The translations under genes and the position numbers were made by a program. The notes below the pieces were generated by a model. It did no database searches and had not been told where the DNA came from. It saw nothing but the letters and a program-made list of their open reading frames with translations. DNA of 64,000 bases from Plazaster borealis (lineage: Eukaryota; Echinodermata; Asteroidea; Forcipulatida; Labidiasteridae), in the NCBI GenBank assembly GCA_021014325.1, contig CM037472.1, forward strand, positions 34,310,234 to 34,374,233, written 5' to 3'. Below, one piece after another: positions 42,506-56,197 of this stretch (its first letter is position 1; each line of letters begins with the position of its first letter).

Positions 42506-45488
42506 GGCCTAACAAAATGCCCATACATGTACACATGTAGTGCTGATTTCCTGAAGCATCCTCTGTGGTGTAGGTGTAAGCATACAAATGAAGGTGTACA
42601 TGTTGGTGTAAGCATGTTTGTATGAGAGCAAGAACAATTTTCCTGCTAAGTGACTTCTTGTGGAACTGACTGTTTTACAAATATAAGCCTTGATTTTACA
42701 GTATTGCTATCACTCAGTTAGGCAAGGTGCAATTAAATTGGGCACAGAAAAAGAAATAAGTTAATTTATCCTCAAATGGACATGCTGCGTGCACTTCATG
42801 TACATACTGTGTTTTCCATGATGTACTCAAATGAAGTAGCTTGTAAATTGATCCATGTGCTGTTGGCATGGTGAGAATGATAGATTAAAACTGGAAACTT
42901 GACTCTTCCCACAGGCTTCTAGTGGTTTCTTTTTGTATCTGCATTCATGGTTGCATTAAAGGTGCTATTTCCATACACTTTCCAGCAACATTACAATGCA
43001 CCCGTTTGACCCACTTGAGCTGCGTAAAAAAATGGCCTACTACAAAAAGGTTACTTTCTTGGAGGCAAGTGTTTGACCTTGCCAGCTTCGACTTCATATT
43101 TTGGATGGTCAAACCAAGATACATTACATTGTAAGACTTATAAGCACCAAACTGTTCTTAGGAAATTGTGTCATCAGATTCAAGGAGGTACATGTAGACC
43201 TTTAAAGCATTTTAAAAGCCAGTCTTAAGTTTTAACTTAATTTCAATAGATTATTCTCAACTCAAATGTAAATATCAAAGCTCATTTAGCCTAGCAATCA
43301 TAAAAGTAATTGTCTTTTAATTACAATTAATAACGTATTATAGTGAAAATAAATTAAGAGTCAGTATAAAACATATGAAAGAAAGTGACATTTTGGTTTT
43401 AATATAAATTATTTGGAACAGCTATGAAACCGGTAGTACAAGAAAACTAGTCAAAACTTAAAACGAATGGAGTCTCCCCTAAATTATTTACAAGTACAGT
43501 TGTATTTGCCTTTAACTACATGAAAATCCAGCTGTCTGGGACAGTATCTGATGTGGTAATAAATACTCGGTGCTGAATAATTTAGAGGAATACGGAGGGC
43601 AGGCTCCCTGTATACAATAACAGTGGTTTTAGTTTGAGGGTTCAGACTAATTTTTGACCGTTCGGCTAGCCCAGCCTCTGTTTGGTTTTGCACCCTTTTT
43701 TTTAACGAGAAAGATTAGATGGCTACACATCATGATGAGTTTCTATAAAAATTAAAAGCAAGGACGTCAGTGACTACAAGTTTCCATTGACTGACTGAAA
43801 GTATAGAAAATCATTGGTTCTCACGCTGCAAGAGTGTTAAGTTAAGGTTCATTTGAAGAAAAAAAGTTGTTGTCAGTGTATTGAGAAATGAAAGGTTTAC
43901 CTACATGGTGTTATAAATGTCAATTTGTGACAAAATGTTGTGAATCACTAAACATGATCACACTGATATATAATTGTTCACAATTTAAAAAAAGTTAACG
44001 CCCAAAGTTTTATTCTTTTACAACAAGATTGTTATTAACATTTAAAACTCCCATTGTGGTTAATATTACAAACTGGTTAATTTTACATTTGGTTCAGACA
44101 GTGTTGTATCCGTGGTCCTTTCTCTATGGTTGTACATATTGCTCAGATAATTTTGCTATTTACATACGTGTAGTAGACTACTGGCCAGTCTAACCCGGAC
44201 TGTCACTCCTACCACCCACATTCTGTTGATTCACCAGATTAGCCCTATGATATCAGCCAATGGGACATAGTCTCAGAAGTATTAACTTAATATTTGCTCT
44301 GGGTTCGTCATTGTGGATTCAATAAGTCAAGCTTTGGTCCGGTGACAAGAGTTTCAGGGAATCAGTATCACTAAGTCTAGAAAACTCTGAGCAGCCTGGT
44401 CATCAGCCACTGAAATCCGTTTCATTTTTGGATGAGGTAAGACTGGTGTTTTGTTTTGTTTTTCGTAGGGAGAATGACTGGTTTTGGTTTCAATTCCTGT
44501 GGGTTACTTCTACTAGACGTATCAAGTCAAATGTGGTTGAAACTCTGAGAGATCTTAAGAGTCAACTTTACTTGTTGTGTGCAGTACATGTGCACATGGT
44601 GTGTTTTAAGGGAAATCTGATGAAAAAACAAACTGGTATTTTATTAAGTGATTTCTCTCGGATGTCAAATCTCATGATTATATTGCACTGTTGAAAACTC
44701 TTTTCTCGTTCTCTTTTGCTCCCAATAAAACTTAGGGGCCTAAACTTTTTGTTTTTAGTTCCGAATCTGCAATGCTTAGTTGTTCAATAGAAGGTACATG
44801 TAATATGTACATTGAAAGGGTGGAGCATTATTCATTCCTGTGGTCTTAATGTACAGTAGATCAGAAATCTAAATTCGTAGACACCGAAAACTACAGAGTA
44901 ATTTTGATCAAATTTACTGTGGTCATGGTTCTTGCTTCGAATAATAACTTGAAAAGTATTATTTAATAGAAATATCAAGCAATAAACCACGAGGGAAACT
45001 GACTGGGTAATTTAAATTTTATAGAAAATTCACAAATGCATAACAAAATTAGCAGCCTGTTAAAATATAGCCTTGTTTAAAATGGGCTTTTGTTGAGAAC
45101 TGTTTCTTCTGGGTTTTTTTAAAGTGATGACTCATTTTGAAAAGATCATCTTAAATTTACAATTATTTATGTTGTCAACATAATATAATTATCTATCAGA
45201 TGACATTGCCATTCTTGGCAAAACAGATTCATGCAAATTAATATTTTCTATGTTTTTTGTACATGTAACACCCACGTGAATTACTTACATACATGTATAG
45301 TATTCTAAATTGAATGATAGATCCACAGAATCGAATTCTCAATCTCGATCTCTAGTGTGCACATTTCAAAAATAATTTTGTTTGCATTACTGTAGTATTC
45401 TCTTTCCATAGGATCTATTTCAACACAGATAAATGATTCATGGCATCCCAAATTCTCTGGTACTATTGCTTTATTCAAATGGCATGAA

Positions 45489-45760
45489 TGGACCGGGATA
45501 GTAGTGGTATCTTTCCTCGCCTTCCACCTCTAGGACCCCGGCTCGAATCATGCCGGGGGCACTACGTGGATTGGGTTTTCAGTCCCTACCTGACTGCGCG
45601 GGTTTTCCCTGGAATAATACTCTGCAGTTTTTCTCCCACATCTAAAACCGAAACTTCCTTCCTCAGTGTCTTTCTCCATTGGGTTCTTAGCTAGTACAGT
45701 GATTAAGTATGCTTTTCTGAGAGTCCTTGGCTTCACAACCAGAATAAATTAAAGGAAACG
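45489..45760 (+). mobile_element. Probable SINE of another family
   Basis: A tRNA-like head with GGCTCGAATCATGCCGGGGG (B-box-like), then GCACTACGTGGATTGGGTTT, CAGTCCCTACCTGACTGCGC, GGGTTTTCCCTGGAATAATA and TTTTTCTCCCACATCTAAAA. The GGGTTT-CCCTGG-TTTTCTCCCACA order is one I associate with dispersed repeats of many invertebrates. Boundaries uncertain. Confidence 0.55.
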
Positions 45761-46439
45761 AAATGACCCAATATTCACAAGCATTGAACTCGATGGTTTC
45801 AAGTTAAGATGGACTAATGTGAAGTAGAGAGAGAGGGACTTTGTATGCCTGACAATGACGTCAACCATCAGTCAATAAAACATCAACCGATCAAGTGCAA
45901 TTTTGTTTTTTTTATCTTTGTTTAATATGTAACTAACTGCTATGTGCGTCATTCTGTTTAAACTTGTTAACCCTTTAGCACTCACGCATTATTAAACATA
46001 GCGTCATTCATTCCTTACCGCGCCAAGGAATTTCTCAAGATTTTCTGCCGTTCCTAGAAATCCTCAGATAACTTTTTTGTTGTGATTATTTTATTGTGTT
46101 ACAAGTTTAGTTTATTTTGTAGAGGAAGAAATTATCTTTTGAATAATTTTCACAGTTGTTTTGTTTGCTATACCAAATTGAAGTTGGAAACATGAGACAG
46201 ATCAACTAAACTTAGGAAGCAATTGTATGAAGTAAACATTTGTTAGGTGAAAAGTTGTGCACACAAGTTTTCTCAACTGTACTGTCATCTCAAAGAAAAC
46301 AAATTACAACAGTAATTGAAAATAATTACAAGATACCTTTGGAAATAAACACTTATGCCTCTGTTACCAAATAATAACTTCTTTTCCTAAAACTCCTTGT
46401 AAAATCCTTTCAAATCACGGTATTCCGTGTGTAAGAGTT

Positions 46440-46545
46440 TTAGCTAGCGAGCCGTGCAGCCGTGTTTTGCACGGCCAATTTTCTGAAAACACGGCCAATT
46501 TTTTGATGCACGGCTTGTTTACTGTAAATCAAGCCGTGCACCACA
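46440..46545. repeat. GCCGTG / CACGGC motif cluster
   Basis: GAGCCGTGCAGCCGTGTTTT, GCACGGCCAATTTTCTG, ACACGGCCAATTTTTTG, GCACGGCTTG and AAGCCGTGCACC lie close together in both orientations. Probably part of a foldback element; ends not resolved. Confidence 0.5.
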
Positions 46546-49500
46546 TTTGTATAAAATATGGGCTGAATTGAATGTTTTTCCCTTCAAAAAACATGACAAA
46601 AATATTTCTAAATTTTAATAATGTTGTAGAAAGACATGAAAACATCGTTGACTCTGATGCAAATATTAATAAATCCCCAAATAAGACGCAAGTTGCAGCA
46701 TGCGTTAGTCGGATACCCCGTGTTTTTGTAAACGTTTTCGTGTGTAATTCTTAACGCCGAAAGGTGAAATAAACTCTAGGAACCATACCACTCCCTTCGT
46801 TATCGCATATGCCCCCCCATTGACGATTAGCCGTGTGAGATCTGTAAACTTGCAAGCTGTTTCACCATAGAGCAAGCAAGTGTTTCATTCAACGGACGAA
46901 ACAAAGAAGGGAAATAACATAAAAGAAACAAAAATTACCGTAATAGATTTTGTCAAGAAGGTAAAGGTTGACTCAAATTTCTCTCATTCTGTTTTTCGTA
47001 ATTAGACAGTCGTCAAATCAAAAACATCAGTGGGCGAGTCAAAACTTTATTATTACCAACAATTCTGCTGTGGTCCTGAGAAAAATTAATTTCCTAGTCA
47101 CAATTTATAGAAGTGGGAAGGCCTACGGTGGTCAAGTTTCCGGTGGTCAAGTCTCCGGTTTTTTTTAAGCTTGTGAAATGGTTCGAAATGTCCGAACATT
47201 TTTCTGCCATCACGGCCGCGATCGTTGTTGATGCTCACTTGCTCACTGTCTACCATCCATGCGTCACACGCACCGTGCTCGCGGCACACAGACCGATACA
47301 TACGACCCACTGTGATGATACGTCCACGTGTTTGTATGGCGCATGCAGCCACATGGTGCAAAGTCCATCTATCAGCACGCTGTGATTGGCTGTAGATTGT
47401 ATCAATATTCATGAAGAAAGCTTGGCTAGACTCCAACTCGGTACATGTTCACAGTGTATGTAGTGTAGAGGCTGTGGATTTCTGTACTATACACGTTCTT
47501 GTACCATTTCTCTATGCTTGTACTAAGGCTACTAAAACATCGAGAACGTTCGCCGGGGGACCTTGTTTTGACGTTGCCTCCGCGATGCCGCCGAAGTGCG
47601 TTATCATCAGACGTGGCACTTCGTTAATTTTCCATCAATGCTGAACCTTAGAGTCTCTGTCCTTATGAACATTTACTGCTTATAAAAAAGGTTCTGATGT
47701 AATAGATCTTCAAATTAGAAATCTATTGTAATGGTAAAGGATTGCGAGTGAATTAAGTTTGATTTTAGTCCATCCAGCAAACAAACAAAACCTTAAAAAA
47801 ACACCAGTTTAGGAATGCTCATAAAAATAATAATAATTAATCAGCTCCCATGATATAAAACAGTATCAATTATCATTTAACATCAGTCAATATGTTTTGG
47901 GAATCATCAGGCGAAAAAGAAGGTGGCAAAACAACTAAAACAATGTGACAATAATACATTTTATTCAATCAAAAAATTCACAATGACAGCCAATCATTAT
48001 AAGGTAATCTGAAATTTGCCAAAAGGTTAAACAAATAATTGTGAATTTTTTTAGATTCTTTGGCCTATATATTACATTCTCTCTTTAAAATATTTAAATT
48101 GTAATTCTTGTGTTATTGAATTTTGTGGTCTAAACAAAGTTTCATCCTAAATGACAAACAAGTTAATTTCTTAGAATGAACTCCACAACTTAAATAAAGT
48201 ATTTATAGGAGCCTACATTGCAACCCAAATTCAGGGCATCGAATACATCAGCGAAAGAGCGTATATAACTTGTGTAGTAAATTAAGCTAAACAAAGTTAC
48301 GTTTCAAGGTAATTTGAAAGAGTTTGTGCACTCTGTGTGGATTTTCGGTGAAAAAAGTTGCACACCCTGTTTTTCAATTTGCACACCCACTTTTCAAATC
48401 CTAGCTAAAACACTGCCTGGAAGGTCACCATTATTGTGCGAGATACGTGGTACGAAAATACGGTCTGCTACACACAGAGAACAATTAGCTACTTATTGTG
48501 TCTCACATGCATTGGTGATAGAACTTCTAACCTTTGAACATGTGGAGGTGGACAGCTGCATCATTTGTTCTTATGGGGACCATTTGCTATTTTCAGACTA
48601 ATGTCATCTTGAGATCGCGCTCTATCTTCATGTACAGTTGTTTGCTGTGTTTTAATCAATGTTTAAAACTCGAAATACAACTTGTCATTAAGGTAGGCTA
48701 CATGTTGTGGAAAAAACAAACAAAAAAACACTAGACTACAGGACTTGTTGGGTTGTGAATTTATTGGTCCATTACTGGAGTTATTAAAAATAAAACTAGC
48801 CAATGATCCAGTGTGTATTTGAGAGCGGACAAAGCTGACATACATACTTTTATGTACTCAATTTTCTGAGCACTGCTAATTAGTGATACCTGCACAGTAA
48901 AATCTTAACCGTACTTTATACATTCCAAGGAAATTAAGGATGTAAAATTGAAGTCTTGCATTCAGTAGCAACTACGTGGTGGATGATGTTGCAAAGCATG
49001 AATAATGAATCTGACCTAAAACATGTATCTTTTCATTTCGTTTTAATTAGATTCTGTTGAGTGTGTTTTCTTAGAACTGTGTGATTGAGAGCAAGGAAGT
49101 AACGGAACTTTGTACAGTTATAGAACTGTTCATTTTGAAATTGTAAGTTATAACTTGTACAAGTGAGGAATTCTGAAAAATACAAACATCACAGTAGCTC
49201 TTGTATACTCATGCAAAGATGTTGAAGCGGCATATCAATTGCAGTTTGAATTATTTTTGACTGCGTGAGGGCGTGTGTCAACCAAATTTACGTGATGCGA
49301 ATTAAGTTAAACAAACTGTTTTTTCATTGTCGTTATTATAATAATTATTTATTTTGCCATTAATATAAAAAACAACATACAGGAAGTCAAAATAAGATAA
49401 CAAGTTGTGACGTAAGGAAATTCACCATTGAATAAATAAGGTGAATTGTCAATTTAAGTTCTGCATTTTCATCGACAGATAGATTTCAAGATAACAAACA

Positions 49501-49748
49501 CTGTACACTTGACCTGTGAATGTTGAAAATACAAAACTGAATAAGTTTTATCTGAAGATTTGCTTTTTAGTAAAATTATGTATGGTATATGTTTTTTTTA
49601 AAGAAGGTGGAGTTCTTGTGCTGTATGCTACAAGTTTAGAATATTTTATCTGCATCTAGTTGCTAATATTATATTAAATGCAACAAAGTAACATGTGAAG
49701 AAAACTTTTCTAAAATTCTGCCCTGGGTTCCTCACTATAGTTACTTAT

Positions 49749-50115
49749 TTAAAGGGGACCGGTATATGTTTGGTAATCACTCTTAAAATTTATAGCAATA
49801 AAAACTTCTTTAGTTAGAAGTACAGCAGCTTTCCATGTATAAAGCATTTTGAGAATCATTTCACTTCGAAGTAATGTGGTTATGGAAAAAGATATCAGTT
49901 TCTGTCCCCCAAAATTTGAATCTGAGAAATGTTACGTTATTGTGTGTTCCAATTACGGATTATTCCTCCTGCGTGGGCATAAGACATAACTGCGCCAGAT
50001 TTTTGGGCAATATCTCAAAAACGCTACCACCTTTTGAAATGAAATTTTCACAAGTTAGTTTTATTGTATCTACATGGATTAAAACAATTGAACAGTTCCA
50101 AAAACTAAAGGTATA
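49749..50115. mobile_element. TTAA MITE, family B, copy B2 (right end decayed)
   Basis: Left TTAA and AGGGGACCGGTATATGTTTG, with the family B interior (GGTTATGGAAAAAGATATCA, ATATCTCAAAAACGCTACCA). The right inverted repeat is not recognisable; the end is placed by length. Confidence 0.7.
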
Positions 50116-50329
50116 CTTTACCTTCAAAATAAATTGTACAATGTACAGTATATGTGAACTAGCAGGCTTGGAACTAGGCACTATGCAATGTACATAATCT
50201 GGAACATCTGCCATTTGTTATGTTCATAAGTTTTAAAAATGTATTTAATGACAAAAGCTATACCGAAAGATCATGATCTGATCAGAGATCAAAGGTCTGA
50301 AATGTGTACGTCAACAAGTATACTAGGCC

Positions 50330-50720
50330 TTGCGCTTAAGCTCTTTGTAAAGTAGCCCACAGGGCTAGTAAATTGTGTGTTTTACTTGCCCCCAGGAAGT
50401 TTTAGTAGCCCAGATTTTAAACATGTATTGTCATTAGTTGTCATAAATGGAATCTTTCTCATAATGGTAGCAATCACTTGTAACCAGTTTGATGGTTTTA
50501 AATGAAGTTACATTTCACACACTAAAAAATAAACTAACACATAATATACAAAATGTATTAGGCCCTTTTCACATCTGAAAAGAAAGAAATACTATGAGCA
50601 TAATAAACAAGTAGGTTGCTCAGTTTTTAGTAGCCCATAGGGCAAGTTTAGAAGCGGTTTTTACTAGCCCGTTGCCGGCAGAGAATGTACGCCAGGCCAG
50701 TGTTAGGGGCGAGCCCTGTG
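50330..50720. repeat. Probable element with GTAGCCC / GGGCTA motifs
   Basis: GTAGCCCACAGGGCTAGTAA, TTTAGTAGCCCAGATT, TTTAGTAGCCCATAGGGCAA and TTACTAGCCCGTTGCCGGC occur between about 50330 and a right border GGGGCGAGCCCTG at 50708-50720. It ends about 490 bases before the first FRMD8 coding exon. Left border uncertain. Confidence 0.45.
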
Positions 50721-51210
50721 TACCTACACATACATGTACCTGCAGGATTCTTCAGTGTTCAAATTGACCGTAGCTTTACAATAAAATAAAAATTAATTAT
50801 TAATGCTGTGTGTGAAGTTTTATTTATGTAGAGGGAAATGTTTATCAGTTAGGCCTAATGCCTCTAGTTTTCAAGCCCTCCTTAATGGTCAATGATGCAG
50901 TCTCCATGAAGAGGTTATTTATATACAGTGGAAGCTACATGTAGACCCATGGTATAGGCCTAAACCATGGTATATAACTACCCTGGATCCAGATTAAACC
51001 TGGAGAACTGGGATTTATTTGCTTAGTGATGTGTGAATGATAAAAGTACAGTAAATCCATTCATCCATGATTCACAATAAGTGGTGTTTGTATCGTGGGG
51101 TGTTTATCACCTTTCCTGGTTCGTACTTCATGAATATGGAAATGAACAGTGTGCACGTACCGCTCATGCGTAACAGGGTCCTACTTCCTTTTGTTGGTTT
51201 TGATGTCTAG

Positions 51211-51385
51211 ATGTCCTCGGTCCATGTAATGAGTTTACCAAGAGAGCCGGAGAGTGTTCAGATGCGTGTTGTCAGCGGTCGGAGTGGCATGATGCAGCGT
51301 CAACGTCCGCAGCAGGGAGCAGGTCCTCTCAGCCCAATCGGTGTCCAACGCCTCGGGAGCACTATCTCAACGAGGTCTATCAAAG
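51211..51385 (+). CDS. FRMD8: FRMD8-like gene, first coding exon
   Basis: ATG directly after an in-frame TAG opens 58 codons, MSSVHVMSLPREPESVQMRV and on to STISTRSIK, before donor G/GTAGGA (phase 1). Ser/Arg/Gln-rich and probably disordered, like the N-terminus of FRMD8. The bases before the ATG (ttggttttgatgtctag) look like a splice acceptor, so an upstream noncoding exon is likely. The assignment rests on in-phase joining to the exon at 57214. Codons after the junction encode a FERM F1 lobe. Confidence 0.65.
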
Positions 51386-52621
51386 GTAGGACCTGATGAT
51401 TCCTCATTCCATCATCAGACTTTACAAAGCCGGTGTCATAAATGATGAGTAACATTTAGTTTTCAGATCATTCTTTATACAGCCGGGCTTTCATACAGTT
51501 GGTTCAAATGTTATGTCCAGATGTCCAGCAATTGTTTTGTTAGAGGGTGTTGCTGGTTTGAAAGTGTGAAATATCATTAGGGATGTTTTGATTTTTTTTA
51601 AATTGGTAGAGAAAACATAGAGGAGACATTAAATAAAGCAATTTGAAAAAAAGTTTTTGATTCATTTAGCATTTAGTTACAATCCAGCAAATCCAAGTTA
51701 CAAGTTGAGCTGTGATAACTAATCTCCTTGGGGTGGTAATTCCTTCTAACATATCTAAGAAAGTGATGGTTAAGTACGACTTGTCTGCAAGTCAGCTTAA
51801 AATTGAATGAAGTCATAACAACACCCGTAAACATATACTGGCAGCCCATCTTGATAAAAACGTTCTTTACAGGTTGTTTTTACCATGTTCCTTGAAGATT
51901 TAGATGAATGACATAAAGGCGCTGAACATTCCAGAACTGTTGTTGTACGATACATGAACGTGATCATTTATTTCTGTTCATTTCTGTTGGAAGAGATATT
52001 AGTCAAACATTAACTCTTTCAATGCCCGTTTAAAAAATGGTTTTTTACCTAAAATGCCCAGCTTGTTGAGGTTTTTAGAAATTCTGAAAAAAGAAAGAAA
52101 ACAAGTCTTTCTTACAAAACAAAATGTATCTTGCTGATTTGTGTTGCCTTGGTACATTCCAAAGTCAATAGTATTTCTTGTTAGAGTGATATAAAATGCC
52201 CTTTCTGGAAACATGAGTGTTATACGATTGATGACACTTTTTGAGTACATAAAATAGATTGTACATGTTTGATAATAATAATAATATATATAGAGCGCCT
52301 TTTACAAAAGTATCAAAGCGCTGTACAAGAGCATCAACGATCAATAGCACTTTTGGAATGCACAAAATAGATCGTACACGTACGACCTTGTCACTGTTAA
52401 CACCCTTGGCCCATCCATAGATTGTACCATGGAGGCAGAATTCCTTCCTACATGGTTCAACCACAGTGTGGTGGGATGCACGTTATTATTTGTATTTTTT
52501 TGTTTTACAGTATCGTGATATCAGGGTTTTTAGAGACCTACATGTACAGGAAACGCAACATCCTGTGTTTGTTGGTACTATCTACTTTTGTATTATAACC
52601 TACTGGTAATATTCCTTGAGC

Positions 52622-52996
52622 TTAAAGGCACTGAACACGTTTGGTAATTGTCAAAGACCAGTGTTCTCACTTGGTGTAGCCCAACATATGCATAAAATGA
52701 CAAGCCTGTGAAAATTTGGGCTCAATTGGTCATCGAAGTTGCAAGAAAATGATGAAAGAAAAAACACCCTTGTTGTACAAATTTGTGTGCTTTCAGATAG
52801 GAATAAAAGGCTTCTTGCATAAAGGCTTGTATAATTTTAGTAAGAAATTACCTCTTTCTCAAAAACTACGTTACTTCAGAGGGAGTCATTTCTCACAATG
52901 TTTTAACTATCAACAGCTCTCTATTGCTCGTTACCAAGTCAGTTTTTATGCTAATATATATTTTGAGTAATTACCAAACATGTACAGTGCCTAATT
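52622..52996. mobile_element. TTAA MITE, family A, copy A4, in FRMD8 intron
   Basis: Left TTAA and AGGCACTGAACACGTTTGGT are clear. The right end (ACCAAACATGTACAGTGCCT) is followed by AATT instead of TTAA, so the target copy is mutated there. The body is close to A3. Confidence 0.87.
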
Positions 52997-53348
52997 TAAA
53001 CCCAAATACCATTTATAAAAGTTCACTGTGGTTAATGTACCCCAAATAATCCCTTATAGCTTACTAATCCTAATTTCCGAGTAATTATAACTTTCTAATC
53101 CTTTAGTAACCCATTATAACTTATTGTTCATGTAATAAAAGCTAATATTGTCGCAATTGAAATAAGCAGCTTGGTGAATTAGGGGGATGGTCATCAAATG
53201 CTATTTTCTTGACTTTGACAGTATATCAGATAGAACATGCATGATATTTTTCCTACTTTAAGCTGATTTTTATATATATTCCTTTGCCCTCAGAAAAATC
53301 AGCAACTAAACTAATGGCCCGAAAAGCCTATCAAAGCCTATACCATAT

Positions 53349-53715
53349 TTAAAGGTACACTGTAGGGTTATAGATTTGTTTTTTGTCAACATAATACTTA
53401 TTTATGGGCAAAATTGTAAAGAAAGATATAATAAAAGTCACTTGTGAAAGTTTCAGCTGAATACAGCATCTATTTTCTGAGAAAAACAGCAAAAAAACTG
53501 TCAAGGTATTTTCACAATGTGCGTCGAATCCATCCATGTTTAGCGAGGTGACAGCATGTACCAACCGCATCTGGCTGCAACATTCGCGAACGGACACCAA
53601 CCCTCATAAATCTGAGAAACGATTCATGCGTGAATCGTTTCTCAGATTCAAATGTTTTTATGGTCATTAATAAGTTTTATGGTAATTTTTGGAGTATTTA
53701 TGACTCAACCTTTAA
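53349..53715. mobile_element. TTAA MITE, family C, copy C3
   Basis: TTAA at both ends and interior shared with C1 (GAAAGTTTCAGCTGAATACA, ATTCGCGAACGGACACCAA). It carries a perfect 18-bp-stem, 4-base-loop hairpin at 53609-53648. The terminal repeats are the most diverged of the family. Confidence 0.82.
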
Positions 53716-55180
53716 GTCAGCCCTTGTCCCATTTTCTTTGAAGGACCACATATCATGCCTGATTAGTGATTGAAATGATTCTCCAGAGCAATTGCTGCAG
53801 GTTGATGTTTGTACATGTATAAACCTAATAAACAATAAGCTTTGATCAATCAATCAATCATTAAAATTATAAGTTGCAATCCAACTTCTTTGCTTATACT
53901 AGCGCCATACAGATTAAAACTAACCAATTTTTGTACTATACCATTTTGTATTTGTGTCTTCTAATGTTACGCATGTAACCTAAGGCTTTATTCCCCTCAG
54001 ATGAAAAGGGAAAAATAGTAGTCCAAAAAGGGAATTTTACATACTGTAGGCCTACTCTACTGAAACGAAAGCGATGGAATCATTTGTATTCAAATGCACC
54101 AGAAAGTAGTTGACAATGCTCACCTGTTTACTTTATACACTGTATGTACAGTACAGTAACACAGCTTTGACATCAACAATAGGTGGGAGAACCAATGGGG
54201 GAAAAAAACCTAAATTGTTTATCCTTTCACTTTGCCCAATTTCTTGCTGATCCGTTGTCGCGTGTTCTATTGTCAAATTGTATCAATGGGGTCCGGGTTA
54301 GGGGGAATCTGTAACAGGATTTGACCCCAAAATGGGTTGAACTGACAGAATTGAAGCCTTCAAATTCACGCACATTTCATGACACAATAAATGATCAATG
54401 GAAGGTGTTTTCTACAAAGATTGCTTACATGTGGAAGTAAATACTTTTAGTTTTTGGTGCTGACATCATATTTCCTGTTTTAGCACTGTTCTCACTTCAA
54501 ACACAAAAGTACTATTATTAGATTTTTTTTAATGTCCTTTTCGGTCGCTTTTTAGTGTTTTGTTATTTTGAAGTTCATTGCTTCAAATGAAAGAAAGTCA
54601 GGATGCCTCTCATGATTTTGTGTTGTCTGTAACTATACTATTTATCAAAGGCTTAGTTGTGTGACAATAATTGTTTTACATGTACAATAAATGTGTTTAA
54701 CACTGCCTTATTTTCACTAAACAATGTCACTAAAAACAATTTTGTTTTAAAGACTCCTGAGTTTCATGAAGTCAATGTCTTTTTTCCCCCTCTTTTTTCA
54801 TAGCGCCTCTGAAAATAAGTTTAATCGCTGTTGTTAAAGAATACAGTCGCAATGACAGTGAATAGTATGTACATGTACTACCATACTGGTTTTCAGTATT
54901 GAAATGATGTGACTGCAAAGCATTCAGACAGAACTTATTGCCTGACTTGCTTCCCAAGTGAGGCAAGTGACCCATAAAGAGCTCTGAATAATATTCCTAT
55001 AATGGAGGTTTCATTTTCTATACACGTAGTCGTACTGTCCACAGAGGGTTTTTCCCCATTGTGGTTTTGTTTTCATAATCATTCTCGAAATGTTAACTAG
55101 AAACTATCTTTTTGTTTGTTTATATTCTAATCTAATTTCACTTTGAATTATTAAATATTGAATACTTCATTAACCAGAGT

Positions 55181-55543
55181 TTAAAGGGTCTGTATATGTT
55201 TGGTAATTACTTTGAAAATTAATGGCAATAAAAACTTACTTGGTGAGAAGTACAGCAGCTTTGGATAGTAATGCATTTTAAGAAACTTTTTACTTCGAAG
55301 TACTGCGGTTATGGAAAAAGATAGCACTTTTTCAAAATTTGAATCTGAGAAGCGTTACTGCAGTAACATTTCTCAGATTGTGTATTCCAATTGCAGATTA
55401 TTCTTCCTGCCTGGTCATAACCGCTCCAGAATTTCGGCAATATCTCAAAAACTGCTACCACCTTTTGTAATGAAATTTTCACAACTATATAGGATTGAAA
55501 CAAACAGTGGGTTGCAATTATCAAACGTATACAATCCCTTTAA
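55181..55543. mobile_element. TTAA MITE, family B, copy B3
   Basis: TTAA, AGGGTCTGTATATGTTTGGT, then the interior with hairpin AATCTGAGAAGCGTTACTGC (its inverse follows at once), then ATCAAACGTATACAATCCCT and TTAA. The right TTAA is shared with element C2. Confidence 0.9.
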
Positions 55544-55833
55544 TGGTAGGGTCATAGATTGGCTTTTGTCAACGTACTGCTGATTTATAGGCAAAATTAT
55601 AAAGAAAGATACAATAAAAGTCACATGTAAAAGTTTCAACTGAATACAGTGGCTATACTTGCTGAGAAAACAGCAAAAGTTTTGGGGTGAACAAGCTTCC
55701 AAATCATATAACTTCAGAGGGAATCTTTTCTCAAATTTAGTTTATACTATCAAAGCTGCAGTGCTTCTCACCAAGTAAGTTTTTATGGTAATTAATTTTG
55801 TGAGTATTTACCAATCTATGACCCTACCTTTAA
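55540..55833. mobile_element. TTAA MITE, family C, copy C2 (abuts B3)
   Basis: Ends TGGTAGGGTCATAGATTGG and CCAATCTATGACCCTACCT, TTAA both sides, 286-bp body. The left TTAA is the right TTAA of B3. Confidence 0.88.
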
Positions 55834-56197
55834 CTCAAAGGCCAATGATGCAGGTGCAAGTCCAATTTATCTCCCAATTTTTGGTTCCATTTATGTCACT
55901 GTTGTTGGTTACTTGATATGCGATACACATGAATGAAGGGATACCCAGTATCTAATTTGCCATCCAAAAGACACTTTGAGAGAAATATAAATGCAGTATA
56001 CTACCATACAAACTCAACCAAGTTTAAAGGTGCCAACCAGTGTTGTTCTTTCCCCATTTTGAAAACTTCAGTGTAGTTAAATTCTCACCTTTGACCTGCT
56101 TGTTGCTCATTATTATTCTTATTATTATATATTTGTGGTAATAAAACCAAGGATGCCTCATAAGTGAACTTAATCATTGTAGGCTACATGTAGCTCG

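Larger units (their letters stand above)
36960..51210. other. Intergenic region between AKIP1 and the FRMD8-like gene
   Basis: No convincing coding exon. Holds the duplication cluster, the GGTACGAAGT array, the 39.2-kb element, the 40.3-41.0 kb foldback, the 41.8-kb palindrome, E4, the 45.5-kb SINE and B2. Stretches 42510-45480 and 47650-49740 look featureless. CpG-containing DNA at 47130-47300 and 47540-47620 could be a noncoding first exon or promoter of the FRMD8-like gene, which is inference. Confidence 0.5.

Noticed and set aside
47098..47436. 112-codon minus-strand ORF in CpG-containing DNA
   Set aside because: Unrecognisable product; more likely open by chance in GC-richer upstream DNA of the FRMD8-like gene.
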